This document shows, piece by piece, positions 22,580 through 33,433 of a DNA stretch of 64,000 bases. The notes below the pieces were generated by a model, which saw only the letters and a list, made by a program, of their open reading frames with translations, was not told where the DNA came from and ran no database searches. Location: assembly GCF_007655135.1 (NCBI RefSeq), contig NC_045127.1, forward strand, positions 15,447,001-15,511,000. Reading direction: 5' to 3'. Position 1 is the first letter of the stretch; each line of letters starts with the position of its first letter. The DNA is from Punica granatum. Lineage: Eukaryota; Streptophyta; Magnoliopsida; Myrtales; Lythraceae. Made by a program: the position numbers and the translations under genes.

Positions 22580-23070
22580 TCCCTAACCAGGAGATTCAGA
22601 AACCAGATATTTAGCAGATGCTGCCAAACAGATAACAGAGCCATCAAATGAGTCCGACTCTTTTAGCAGTCGGATCCATTACCAGAAGCTCGATGATGAG
22701 ATCACTAGGGGTCCTCCAGGCAATGAGACAGGCGATTGCTAGCTCAGAAGAATTTCCTCCATAACCTGTACCAGCAGCTTGAGTATGACATCTCTGAGCT
22801 GAGGGAACAAGGACTATCCAATGGCTCCAGTGCCTTGGGGAACTCTGTGTCTAAAAGAATGGATCAGACAGATAATGCGAGAGTACAAGAAACTCTTGGA
22901 GATGATGGAAATGGCAAAAGGATTAGGAAGGACTTCGAAAGAAATTCTGAGGGAGCATTTTCAGTTTGGGTTTAGGGGAAAAACCGTGCAAGTGGTAATG
23001 GCTTTTATTCAGAAAGTGGCTCGAGTTGAACTTGGTGCCTGGGGATTCATGTTGCTTGTTCAAGTTTAGT
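22580..23070 (+). pseudogene. Exon-like segment near Helitron 3' half
   Basis: Two overlapping frames (22736-22975 and 22821-23069) cover a segment rich in charged residues, with LYQQLEYDISELREQG in one frame and IRQIMREYKKLLEMMEMA in another. Both look helical and coiled-coil-like. No family is recognised. The frame change suggests decay of a formerly coding piece. Confidence 0.28.
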
Positions 23071-23814
23071 ATACAGGCTGGTTATGCTGCATTCAGAAAT
23101 TTCAAGCTCCAGTCTTGGATTAGATCGAGTTGTCTATATGTTGACATCGTGGTAAGCTAGAGGTAGGAGTGAAAAATGTAGCGAGAAGATAGTCGAGTGA
23201 CGGACTTGTTGGATCAAGAAAATTAGTTCTCAGCTTTTAAAAAGAAACCTGAAAAATATGTGCGAAGGGATCCACCACGAGCTTGTCTGATATGGTTCAT
23301 ATGGGGTAAGTACGTACTGGGTCCCATTTCTCAGAATGGTACTTTGAGGACCTGATCTGCTATTCTGTATCTCACATTTTCTTATCTTTGGTTTTATAAG
23401 AATTTTTAATTTTACCAACTTTACTATTTGCTGCTTTCTTGCTGTTTTCCAACAACATTTACAACAATTGAAATCGAATTGTGAAATAAAATATCACGAC
23501 TTGTGTATCTATCGTTTTAAAACAAATTCGAATCAGTGAATTGTAACAGAATCCATTGGTGGCTTCCATTCCCCTCAATGTGTTTTTTCATTTATTCCAG
23601 AAACAAATTTTTAGTTGTCTATCACCGTGCTTATGTAGAGCCCTTAGTTCAGGCTATTTAGTAAACTTCTTTCCTACTCTTATTTGTTATTTTATGTAGA
23701 AAATCTAAAAATAAATTGGTGTATAAAACATTCAAATCTTTTTTTTAAAATTATTTTCCTGCAAATTGTTATGAGCCTTATTTAGTTTTTATTTTTTATT
23801 TTTTCAAACTCCAG

Positions 23815-24070
23815 CTATTACGGCCCCTTGTTTATGCTCGATCGTTCTTGCTGCTACTTCCACTTTAGTATATCTGCATTATCTTTGTTCTGCACTTCAA
23901 TTGGTCTTATGGTAGGAAACTCACCCAGTTCGTGTGCATGTGCTTTTACCCTCTCATGTCTTTTGATAGAGAATTGCGTCTGAAGATATGTACTTCCCAA
24001 AACAAAATAAATTGTGTCATCCCTTGCCCGTATTGATCAGCTATTTTGTAGTTGCATTACCCGTGTTTTT
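23815..24070. repeat. Internal direct repeat of the Helitron, copy 2
   Basis: Diverged second copy of 21450-21700, for example CTTGTTTATGCTCGATCG and CCCAAAACAAAATAAATTG. It lies about 480 bp from the Helitron 3' end. Confidence 0.6.
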
Positions 24071-24556
24071 TTTTAATTGAGTTTCACTACTAAACTAACC
24101 ATGTTTTCCGACGGGAGGATTCCTCGATATTCTGTTGAAAATCCATTGGAAAACGGGTCCGACTGAATTATTGAGGGATTGTTTTCCTCGGAAAAACCAT
24201 TCTTGGTAAATCTACCAATGAATTACTTATAGCATGAACTCTGTATTCGTAATGGAACAATATGAGATATGAGTATTTCCTCATCAGTTTGGTCTTTTAT
24301 TCATAAGATCAAGAGAAATCCATATCCGTCTTTATGCAACACATATATATGTAAATAAGCACACCCCTACATTTGCAAAAAGAATGAAATGCAGCGGTAC
24401 GTAAAAATGTTTGTATGCATCTACAAATGTACACAATTATTGGTAGAATGTTTGATATTAATTATTTACAGAAACTTCAACTGTATGGATTTATAATAAG
24501 GAATACATGAAAGTTGTATAAATTCCCACGTGCAACGCACATGGCCTTTCTACTAG

Positions 24557-25679
24557 TATTATTAAAGAAACTAATTACAATTCAAATGAGTCTTTAAGAA
24601 ACATACCTCTCTTATGGTACCTGGGGAGCTATTTATAAGAGTCCTGATATATCTGTATTGAGATATCATAATCTGTGCAGAATATTTAATAACAAATAAC
24701 AAATAGATGTACTTGCCATACATTGGTTAGAGATAGAATAATATCTCAGATGACATATTGACAGAATATTCTAGAGATAATATGAGATATATTATGAGAT
24801 ATAGATAAGGAAATATACTCAATAAGATTTAGTTACCCAATCTGGAATATCAATGTGGGTCCAAGATGGTAAGTCGGACCAATTTTATGGTCCCTAAAAG
24901 AACACTTTTAGATAAAATGATCGAATCAATTGGATGAGAATTTTACTTAATTAAGCTTTCAAAAGATTAGCTATATAATGCTTAATTTTTTAAAGTTAAT
25001 TTTAAGTTTATATAAGTATAAATAGTTATTTATTTTCTTAAAATGATGAATATATTTATTTGCTAACGGTATGGTAATAGTAATTGAAATAATTTTTATA
25101 AATTTTTGAATATTTTCTTTATAATATATAATATATGTATATAATATATTAATATATGAATTATGAATAATTTTATCAGTTTACCCCTATATTATTTTGA
25201 CATTTTCCTTTCTATCCCTATTTAATGCATTAGTTACAACTTTATATATATAACTATAGATTATAGATTCTATTAGCCCATTCTTTGATTATGTCTTTAT
25301 CGCTACTTTTATGGGTGCTAGTTGTAGTGTTAATATAATTTCTTCAATGCACTAGAAGAAGGTACCGATGAAGATGTGGAACTTGTGGAGGATTCAGGAG
25401 TTTTGGTGCTTGAGTCAGTTTAGCCTTTTGTTTGAAGTGAATTGTTCTAACTTATTTAAGAATTGTGTTCGAGATTATTTTCTTGTTCTTCTCTTCTTAA
25501 ACTAAGGAGCATCGGCTTCATTTTTTATGTTATCGATGAAACTCGATGTTGTGAAACTCGTTTGGGAGTGATGTTAACTTAGTTCATCTTTTTATTCCTG
25601 AAACTCGTGTGAATAAACATACATCTTCTTGTTGCCACTATTTCAAGTCCTTTTATAATGGTTAAGGGTCCATTAATGT
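24557..25679. other. AT-rich intergenic stretch
   Basis: No gene is supported. CACTAG followed by a short acidic frame at about 25358-25420 (EDVELVEDSGVLV, then stop) resembles a terminal exon, but no upstream exon is visible. Confidence 0.4.
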
Positions 25680-26641
25680 GTAAAAGACGGGTTCTGATGT
25701 TTTTCCACAATGATCCGCTGTGATTTTGAAATCTGCCCCTGTCCTCTTTGCCAAGCCAGCTTCGTTGATTTTTGGAATCTTAAAATTCACGATTGCCTTA
25801 AACTCCACTTGTGGAGAACAGCAAGTGAATGTATCCCCTGGTTCAGCGAAGAGAACTCTCCCCGTCCTCTTTGCCAAATCAGCTCTGATAAAAGAGTAGA
25901 TCTCATCTCTATTGAAGAGCTTATCTTTTACCTTGTGAATTTCCATGGACTCTCACCTTGGAATTTCCATTCCAACTCTTTCCCAAATAGTAAATCAGCT
26001 GATCTTCACGAAACCATCAAAAACATCAAGAGGTCTTTTATGGAGCACAGCAGGAGTGGAAGCAGCGAGAAACAGAATGGAGGTTCCTGGCAGATACATC
26101 CACTGCAACTTTCGGCTGATCAAGTTCCCACTGGATCAGATTGGAGCATCATTAGCACGGACGCAGCGTGGAACAGTAATGGAGCTTGCCTCTCAGGAAT
26201 CTTCCAACGACCATATTGCCCATCGTTTTCAATCATGGATCCAGATCTCCTCGGAGGAAAAGCCACTCCAAGCAGAAGCTCGAGTCGCCCTCCTAGCCCT
26301 TTCAATTGCTGCGGAAAAAGGATTGTCGAAGATTTGGCTGAGAAGCGACGCCTTAATTTTGATAGATGTCATCTTGCACCCACATAACTTGCCGTGGGAA
26401 ATTAGGACCTTAATTGCGGATATTATTTCTAGTCTTAATCTTTTTTCGAATTGGTTGTGTTCCTGGATCCCTAGCGAAGAAAATACCCTTACTCACGACT
26501 AGTGCCAATTAGGCTCAAAGTCAAATTTTCATTCTCTTTGTATTTTTGAAGGGTATCCTCCGTTGGAACCAGTTGATATTGCACCCCCCTTTACCATTTA
26601 ATGAATTATCTTATTTATCAAAAAAAGTAAAAGACGGGTTC
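25680..26641 (+). mobile_element. 5'-truncated LINE with 15-bp target duplication
   Basis: A perfect 15-bp duplication, GTAAAAGACGGGTTC, flanks it (25680-25694 and 26627-26641). The body (25695-26626) starts in the zinc-binding region after the reverse transcriptase (FVDFWNLKIHDCLKLHLW, ASECIPWF) and runs through an RNase H-like end (STDAAWNSNG, KIWLRSDALILIDV, WIPSEENTL) to an A-tail after TTATTTATC. The reading frame shifts inside it (frames at 25710-26387 and 25945-26502). It belongs to the same family as the minus-strand LINE at 31871-38011. Truncation during reverse transcription is the usual origin. Confidence 0.88.
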
Positions 26642-26930
26642 CCGCTAGAAGTCCGTTAACTTAATGTGAAGAGTTTGAGAGTTATCTTGTAATTTTTTAT
26701 CCTGTTTGGAAAAGATCTGGAGGGCAACTCTTACTAAAGGGTTTGGAATCGTGAGATATTCTCTCTCTCGATTAAACTTGCCATGCTGGGTTACTGTGCT
26801 CTCCATGGCACAGTTTGTTGATTGCCTTTGTACTCCGTGCCGTGGTACATTTGCATTTTCGCCATAGCACGATTTGCTGATTGCTACCTTTTCTTCAGTT
26901 GAACTTCATTATAGTTTATGGGTCTTTAAG
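26642..26930. other. Spacer between LINE and Copia remnant
   Basis: No gene or known element is seen. It leads into TCTTTGGATTCTCCACTG near 26932, which begins the Copia-related repeat. Confidence 0.4.
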
Positions 26931-27319
26931 TCTTTGGATTCTCCACTGAATACGAGATATACTTAACAAATCTCCACCTTGACTCATATTCCGCCAAGTC
27001 CACATCGATCTAGACTCAGCTTGCTCTGTCACAGCCCTTCAAGGGCTCCATCTCATCATATGCGATTGCTCAAGTCTAAACCACCCTTGGACTTCTCCAA
27101 GGTGCCGGGCTTCTTCAGCTGGTGCACCTTTCGAAGTCGACCTTTCGACAAGTCGTATTCCTGACTTCAGGATCACATGAGACCACCAACTCCGCAAACC
27201 CACAACGTTCCCGTGATCTCAACTGCTTGCTCTGCCTATCTCCTGCTTGCAAGCTATTCCACAATAGAGATTTCGGCCTCCATTCAGATCTACCCTGAAT
27301 AATCTCCACGTCAGCTAAG

Positions 27320-27574
27320 TTACCGGAGCTTTGGACCCAAGCTCCACCTCCTCCCAGGCTTTTCCACCGGTCCTCGGCATATGCTCTCGATCTGCTTAAC
27401 CAAAGCATGAACATCAAAAGTCACATTACTGATAAAAAATTTCAAGGCCTTACCACAGGCGCACAACTTGTGCTTTTCCAACTTATCAGTCCTGAGCAAG
27501 TCATTGCCATCCCCGACTCCAAGTACTTTTCTTGAATAGTCGATGGCTCTATCGCTGTCATTGAAGCCATTCAT
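27320..27574 (-). pseudogene. Copia integrase N-terminal fragment
   Basis: The LLRTDKLEKHKLCACGKALKF region resembles the HHCC-type zinc-binding start of Copia integrase (L..TDKLEKL.FC..C..GK). It continues into a region with no recognisable catalytic core. Several stops separate it from the protease piece. Confidence 0.55.
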
Positions 27575-27861
27575 TGCAGAACATACAAGCCCTTCTGCAA
27601 CAGTCCTTTCACCACTACGAGAGTGCCATTCGAGATTCTTATGACTTCACCTTGGTACCCGTACTTATAGCCAAGCTTGTCAAGTGTACATAACGAGATC
27701 AAATTTTTCTTTAACCCGAGACATGCCTAACATCCACCAACAACATCTCACTACCGGTATGCAACTAGATTCGCACTTCACCCATCCCGACAGCATCACA
27801 CATGTCACCATTAGCCATACGGACGTTCCCACCTTCTACGGATCGATAAGTAGAAAAAAAA

Positions 27862-28215
27862 TCATTTATCATAGTAAACATGGAAAGTGCATCCCGAATC
27901 AAGAATCCACGTGATACCTGACGTGCCAAATATAGTGAAAAATTTGGCACATGCATTCCCGTCACGTGTCTCTATTAGAATATCCCTTCCCTCATGACTT
28001 TCCTCAAACACCATTGCATTCCCCGAGAGCTCACCTTTCTTGCCTCTCCGCCTTGGATAGTCTCTCTTGCGATGGCCTTTCTCGTTGCAATTCCAGCAAA
28101 TTAGTTTTCTACCCCTTGACTTACTCCTACCACAAGTCCTCTTCTCGCTCGATCTACCCCTTGCCACTAGGCCTTCATCGTTGCCTCCACAGTGCTCCAT
28201 CACCTTCTTCTGCAA
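27862..28215 (-). pseudogene. Copia zinc knuckle and protease start
   Basis: The knuckle CWNCNEKGHRKRDY has tyrosine where the last cysteine of CCHC should be. WILDSGCTFHV follows, the Copia protease active-site region (Asp-Ser-Gly). It lies downstream of the Gag fragment in the element's order. Confidence 0.78.
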
Positions 28216-28484
28216 CTCCTTCGAGTTAAGTGATGCGCTGATATCTTTAAGGCGATGCTTGTCCTACCATACAGTGTGGTATCCACAAAACTCTCTTATG
28301 CTTTTAGTGGAGAACACGGTGACAACAAATCCTGATCCTCTTCTTCAATCTTGACCTCCGCGTTTGCAAGATCTATCACGATCTGATTGAAGAGATTCAC
28401 GTGATCACCTATAGAGGTCCCCAGACTTATCTTTAACCAGTACAATCGATGTTTCAAGTACAACCTGCTCATCAAGGATTTATG

Positions 28485-28823
28485 CTAATATAGCGATTCT
28501 AGCTTTTCCCACACTTTTGGTGCCGAGTCCTGATCGCATACCTCCCATAGAACTTTATTCAATAGGCTCAACTGGATGGCACTCAAAGCCTTCGACATCA
28601 ACGTTTTTCTCTCCGCCTGTGATAGGTCTACGGGTAGCTTCTTCTTAACTTTTAATGCTCCCCCAAGGTCGTGCTGCACCAGCAAAGCTTTCATCTTGAT
28701 CTTCCATAGCCCGAAGTCGTTCGATTTGTCAAACTTCTCCACCTCAAACTTTGCTCTCGATGTCTTCACTCGCTTCGAGATTGTAGCTCTGATACTCATT
28801 TGTTGTGTCTTCGGATTTTTCAC
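28485..28823 (-). pseudogene. Copia Gag fragment
   Basis: A 112-codon open frame with KFEVEKFDKSNDFGLWKIKM and LWEVCDQ, typical of the UBN2-type Gag of plant Copia elements, which assembles the retrotransposon particle. It is open here, but the element as a whole is broken. Confidence 0.8.
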
Positions 28824-28860
28824 TAAATAGGAGACATACTTAACAAAACAAGAGATTCCA

Positions 28861-29110
28861 TTAAATCAATAAACCGGATATTACAATTTCGAGATCACAT
28901 TCATGTTTTTCAGCACCCGTTACAAGACTCAAGCTTGAGAAGAGTCTCACAATTCTCTCAATTCTCACCACTCTCTCACTCTATAAAACCTTAGAGACTC
29001 CAAGAGAATAACCTGAGAACTTCCCAAGAAGATTATACATGATTTCCCGATCTCACACCCGACATCGACTTACAAAGCTCATCCCGTATTTATACTTTAT
29101 TAATATAAAC
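28861..29110 (-). promoter_or_regulatory. Probable LTR/promoter region, minus strand
   Basis: Read on the minus strand it has TATAAATACGGG near 29090-29100 and a leader-like, pyrimidine- and GAGA-rich stretch, and it runs directly into the primer-site region of the Copia remnant. It fits a Copia 5' LTR (U3/R/U5), but no second full copy exists here to confirm the ends. Confidence 0.35.
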
Positions 29111-29343
29111 TATAAATTCATATTATTTAGGGCTAATAACCTAAAAAGTCACGAACTTTGGTCATTTTATCATTTTTAACAAAAATTTCAAAAATTGCAT
29201 AGAAAGTGACAAACTTTGACTTTTTTTTGTCCTGTTTAGCATGTTGTATTTCATCCGTTAACTTTAACAGATTCTATTGACGTGGCACTAACATGTGGCA
29301 GGTGTGCATGTATAGTGCCGATCAATGCTTTAGGGAAGAGCTA

Positions 29344-29379
<36 letters not shown>

Positions 29380-29776
29380 ATGGCCAAGAACCACGTCTAG
29401 GGAAGCAAAATTTTCTATTGCTTGAAATATTGCTAAATGGAATATGAAAGGAAATTATGGTGGCAGTCATTTTTCTTCTTTTTCATTATTCATTGAAGAT
29501 TAAATTTTCCTCTTACACAATCTGCAATAATATCGTCTTTGCAGATTACGTTATTTCTTCAATAACACCAGTGGGATTGCTTCCTTCAATAATGTGATGG
29601 AGTGGATCAGGAACGAGATCAAGAAGGAGCAGTCGCAAAAAGGTGGCCCGACAAGAGCGATAATGGAAAGGGGATAGGCTTGAAGATCGAGTCCAAGAGA
29701 AAGCAGAACAAGCGGTGGGTGCGGTGGGTGTCGTTGGACATAAGGAGGAGAAGGGGGAGAGAGAGAGACAGAGTGA

Positions 29777-29800
29777 GGGGGGGGGGGGGGGGGGGGGGGG
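29777..29800. repeat. 24-base G homopolymer
   Basis: Uninterrupted G run after a GAGAGA tract. Such runs can form quadruplexes and are often mis-sized in assemblies. The proline-rich frames on the minus strand come from it. Confidence 0.85.
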
Positions 29801-29985
29801 TGGTGTGATGAAGACAAAGAAGGGAGGAAGAGAGGGAGAGGGTGGGCGCACCTTCTTTTTTATTTTAATTTTTTGAATAGATTTTAAGTTGTTTAAACAC
29901 TTCGCAGGTCCCGGTTGTGCCACGTGTGCACTGTTAGTGCCACATTAGCATAATCCATTAAAGTTAATGAATGAAGTAACGACGT

Positions 29986-30147
29986 ACTGAGAAAGGGAAT
30001 GTAGTGCAGTGGCTAACATCCTCACTTGGTAACCTAGAGGTTCCAGGTTCGATTCTCATCAATAGGATTACCTGTGCCCCTTTATTTAGATTTCCTTTCC
30101 ATTTCCTTGTATTAGGCCATGAGCCTCTTATTGTAACCGAAAAAAAA
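29986..30147 (+). mobile_element. SINE, family 1, nested in Mutator-like arm
   Basis: It starts ACTGAGAAAGGGAATGTAG, has A-box-like GTGCAGTGGCTAAC and B-box-like GGTTCCAGGTTCGATTC, and ends TTGTAACCGAAAAAAA. A near-perfect 12-bp duplication, AAGTAACGACGT/AAGTAACGGCGT, flanks it (29974-29985, 30146-30157). It interrupts the right arm of the Mutator-like element, so it arrived later. Same family as 4720-4875. Confidence 0.78.
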
Positions 30148-30674
30148 GTAACGGCGTGCTAAACTAGACAAAAAAAAGTCAAAGTTGGTGACTTCTTGTA
30201 CAATTTTTTAAAATTCGTACTAAAAACGATAAATAACCAAAGTTCGTGACTTTTTGAGTTATTAATCATATTATTTATTATTTTCATATTTAACTTCTTA
30301 CTATTAATTTTTTTTAAAAAAAGCGTATAAACACACGGATTCAATAACCTAGTATAATATAGAGTAGATTGGAGACTGGTTAGATAATAAGATAAATTAT
30401 AGAAATGAAGTTGTTTCACTTGGATTTCACACGAACAACTCTATGGCCTCCACGTGATGATTTAATTTACTAGGCGTGTCAAAGTGTAGTCCCAAGAGTG
30501 TCATACTGAAATTCTGGAAGAAAAGTTTCTATTCTAATAAAAAAGGACAAATTCTCCCCTTTTCAATTAAGTATAGCAACTCTGACCAAAAGAAAGTGTA
30601 ATATATCAAGTTAAAATTTTTAAAATTTTCTAAGACTTGTAAGAAAATCGGGGGACAAATCAAGTAAAATTAAT

Positions 30675-30984
30675 TAAGCTTGCGTTTGGTTTTCTAGTTG
30701 GATAATGATTCAACTCAACTTGATTTTGTGTAATGATTGCAAGTGTTAATAAATATATTGATGTGTGAGAATATATATAAATATGCATGTATATAGATAC
30801 GAAAGTATATGAAAAATTTATTATTAAAAAATTAATTATAAAAATGATTAGAAAAAAGTGTGTATGAAAAATTGTTATTAAATAAAAGAAAAAGATAACA
30901 TAATAATGATTATATTGTTAAATTCGTAGAAGAATATAATTGAGTTGGATAGAACTAGATTATGATTTAAAAATCAAACGGTAA
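30675..30984. mobile_element. Tourist-like MITE
   Basis: TAA lies on both sides (30675-30677, 30982-30984). The ends are GCTTGCGTTTGGTTTTCTAG and AAAAATCAAACGG, an inverted CGTTTGGTTTT-type terminus. About 304 bp, AT-rich, non-coding. A 3-bp TAA/TTA duplication is the mark of PIF/Harbinger elements. Confidence 0.5.
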
Positions 30985-31129
30985 ATTTCAAAAATCCCAG
31001 TGGCAATTCAGTCACACCACTAAATTAACATTGGCTCGATCCCAACCATTGTCCTAAATATGCATTTATTGGCCACATTGTTCTAAATATATAATATATC
31101 CATATATATATATATAAAAGTATGTATCA

Positions 31130-31570
31130 GTGCTTCAACAATTTCCAGAAATGGAAACCGCCGGGGAGCTGACCTTGAGAAACCCCCATGTAACCAGAAC
31201 CAAGAACTCGCCGCGGAGATGCTCTACCTCACCGAGTGCAACTTCATCTGAGCTTATCTACAAGCTCTCTAGTCGACCCGCGAGCGAGAAGAGATGCAGT
31301 TGGACCGAAACAGGATCCTTCAAGTCTTTCGTGGTAACGGAGAAGCTGCTAAAGGTTCTCCCGAAAGTCTCCATCGCTTGCCTTTTTCTTTTGGTCTCAA
31401 GCTGGAATCTTTGGGAGAACGAGGCCACCCTATACGTTTTGGCAATCTGCCTAATAGGATTCCTCCCAATGAAGGGGACCCCAATTCTACCACGCAGCAT
31501 TGAGCTCTTCCCAAAGCTCGCAAATCTGTCTGCCTAAGCGGATAACTTGACACACTCCCATCTCTTCCAC
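31130..31570 (+). pseudogene. 5' region of outer LINE (possible ORF1 remnant)
   Basis: Overlapping frames (31130-31537 and 31294-31503) precede the endonuclease start. No Gag-like domain or zinc knuckle is recognisable. Position just before the endonuclease suggests the end of ORF1 or a leader. Confidence 0.35.
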
Positions 31571-31870
31571 ATGATAGCTCTGATATGGAACTGCCGTGGG
31601 GCCGCCAATAACAACTTCCGACGCACTGTCATTGACTTGATCCACAGTCATAGACAGGACATCCTTATCCTCACCGAAACAAGGCTCGAGAGGGAGCACG
31701 AGTAGAGGACATTGCCAGATCGCTTCCCTTTGATGGTTTCTATTGCACTCGCACTATGGGTTTCTCCGGAGGCATATGGGTGTTGAGGCATACCAGCTCA
31801 ATTGAACTCAATGTGGTGGCAGCTACCGAACAGGAAATTCACGCCACGGTCGAACTTCTCCCTTCTCTCT
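31571..31870 (+). pseudogene. Outer LINE endonuclease, N-terminal part
   Basis: MIALIWNCRGAANN is the usual start of plant L1 ORF2, an AP-type endonuclease that nicks target DNA. ILILTETRLERE contains the metal-binding Glu. A stop follows at about 31707 and a frame change after it. The piece is cut off by the inserted LINE. Confidence 0.75.
31852..31870. repeat. Target duplication of nested LINE, left copy
   Basis: GAACTTCTCCCTTCTCTCT here matches 15 of 19 positions with 38012-38030. It lies directly next to the T run that is the nested LINE's A-tail, as expected. Confidence 0.6.
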
Positions 31871-32167
31871 GTTTTTTTTTTGATAAGTAGGGCAGAAGGA
31901 GTGATATTAATGTGATAATAGTACATCGAGATTAGGATAGCCCCCAAACATACAAAAGGATGGAAAATTGGACTTGTTGCCAAACTGGCTTAAGTCGTGC
32001 GCTTGAGAGTCATCTGATCAAGGAGTCCAAGTACATTTCTAGTCCCAGAAAAGAGCTAATAATCTAACGATATCAAAAACAATACTTTTGATTTCCCACG
32101 GGGAATGATGCGGATAGATGATAGCATCGGCAAGCAGCAGAGCATCCGACCTAATCCAAATCTTGCG

Positions 32168-33433
32168 CTAGCCCTGATCAAGTGCCAAAGTGATAGCCAA
32201 TACGATTGCCTGGGCTTCAGTTTGCAGGGGAGAACCCGTCTCTACTTTGGAGAACCACGAGTGTGAGATGGGCATGTTTGGCTTGTTTCTGGTTCCTACG
32301 AGGCTAGCGCTCTCTATAGTCCATGCAACATCAATGTGTATGTAACTCCACTCATCAGAGAGGCTGCTCGCTTCCTTCTCGTGTTGGCCAAGTCTAGAAT
32401 TGGACTCAAAATGAGGCAGCGTTGTCTGACAGGTGTTGTATTCTAAGAAGGCACGTCTGATACGGCGAAGACAATCAGAGAGGTCTGCAATGCGCCCTGC
32501 AGATAAGACTTCGTTCCTTAGCGACCAGAGATGATATAAAATGATGGAACCATACAAAGAGAAAGGTAAACAGTTAGTCAAGAGACAGGTAATGGAGTCA
32601 GGAGGATTTGCAATGAAATTGACAATATCAATAGCTGCTAGGCATGGGATTGCTTCGGAGCATATATCCCATGGTGATTCCCTCCATGCAACACGATAAA
32701 AGATGCATTCTCGGAAGAGATGTGCAAAGTTATTGGAACTGGTACGACAAAGCGGGCCAGGTGCATCGTCATGGGAGAACCAGGGGAGACATTCACTAGC
32801 AACTCCGCATAAATGGATTTTCAAGCAGTCATGGATCTTTAAGTGCAAAAAATTTGTCCAATCTATGTCCAGCACAATGCTGAATCTGTGATGTTTGTCC
32901 ATAAGATAAAAGGAATTGACACTGTGTGAGCCTGAGGAGGTTGAGGTCCAAATAATAGAGTCTTCGCAATCTTCTTGGGGAATATGGATTTTCAGGATGT
33001 TTCTTACCGTGCCTTGATCGAAGAGATTTAGAAGCAAGGGGATGTCCCATCTTTTGGGGTGAAAGAGCATTAGGTCACATACCTTGGTGTCCGGTTTAGC
33101 ATGTATTCCTATACTCGGGATAGGTTTAAAGTGTGGGTTACGTGGAATCCATGGGTCGTGCCATGCGGAGGTGGAGGCGCCATCCCCAATGGAGAAACAC
33201 GTACTTGCCTGCAGTGTATTTCTGCACCAAAGAAGTCCTTTCCAAATGCTCGAAGTAGTCGCAGTTGAGCATTGAAGGGGCGCGATGAAGTTTCCGTACT
33301 TGGCCTTCATAACACGAGTGACTAGGCTCTTAGAGTTGGAGGTGAGGGCCCAAGCTGTTTTAGAAAGCATGGCTCGATTGGAGTCTTCTGCCCTTCTAAA
33401 ACCTAATCCCCTGGATGCTTTAGGTTGACACAA
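32168..33433 (-). pseudogene. Nested LINE ORF2 C-terminal part (zinc region, RNase H start)
   Basis: A 421-codon open frame opens MCQPKASRGLGFRRAEDSNR, the plant L1 block after the polymerase, then SIGDGASTSAWHDPWIP, the zf-RVT region LHLKIHDCLKIHLCGVASEC, and an RNase H start (HIDVAWTIESASLVGTRN, QTEAQAIVLAITLALDQG). A stop at 32165-32167 cuts RNase H. The missing half continues on the same strand without an open frame. The long open stretch is notable in an otherwise broken element. Confidence 0.85.

Larger units (their letters stand above)
19909..24556 (+). mobile_element. 4.65-kb Helitron with both termini
   Basis: The 5' end is TCTATACTAAATATAAAAGT (19909), a near-consensus plant Helitron start. 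The 3' end has a CCACGTG/CACATGG hairpin with a five-base loop (about 24528-24546), nine bases, then CTAG at 24553-24556. Flanking bases are A at 19908 and T at 24557, as expected for insertion into AT without duplication. No Rep or helicase motif is visible, so it is non-autonomous. It carries a GC-rich first segment (19930-20370), exon-like pieces and an internal duplication. It may hold captured gene fragments, though I do not recognise them. Confidence 0.75.
26931..28860 (-). mobile_element. Ty1/Copia retrotransposon remnant
   Basis: Gag, zinc knuckle, the start of protease and part of integrase appear in that order on the minus strand, and reverse transcriptase and RNase H are missing. 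Related short ends (TTTGTTAAGTAT.TCTC and a GGAGAATCC-like block) occur at about 26940-26975 and 28811-28850 and may be LTR edges. A degenerate initiator-tRNA primer site (GTATCAGAGCT on the minus strand) is near 28785-28797. The DNA on the right, to about 29110, has a TATAAATACGGG box on the minus strand and may be more of the 5' LTR. It is internally deleted and inactive. Confidence 0.7.
29121..30277. mobile_element. Mutator-like element with long inverted arms
   Basis: A perfect 9-bp duplication, TATTATTTA, flanks it (29121-29129, 30269-30277), as in Mutator-like elements. The left arm (29130-about 29325) and right arm (about 29905-30268) are inverted copies: both outer ends read TAATAAC..AAAAAGTCACG, and the inner parts share the AAAGTTAA..GA.TGAA and GTGCCAC blocks. 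The right arm is split by a SINE. The spacer has (GT)n(AT)n, a 24-G run and a GC-richer piece (29590-29760) that might be captured gene DNA. There is no transposase. Confidence 0.82.

Noticed and set aside
25358..25425. Terminal exon encoding an acidic tail
   Set aside because: A lone acceptor-like CTAG and 22 codons are not enough, and no upstream exon could be linked.
29546..29923. Proline-rich minus-strand frames
   Set aside because: They are translations of the 24-base G run and the GA repeat beside it.
29995..30060. tRNA gene from A- and B-box-like motifs
   Set aside because: There is no cloverleaf. The boxes belong to a SINE with an A-tail and flanking duplication.
30318..30357. Helitron 3' end (ACACACGG ... 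CCTAGT)
   Set aside because: The hairpin is not convincing and no matching 5' terminus was found upstream.
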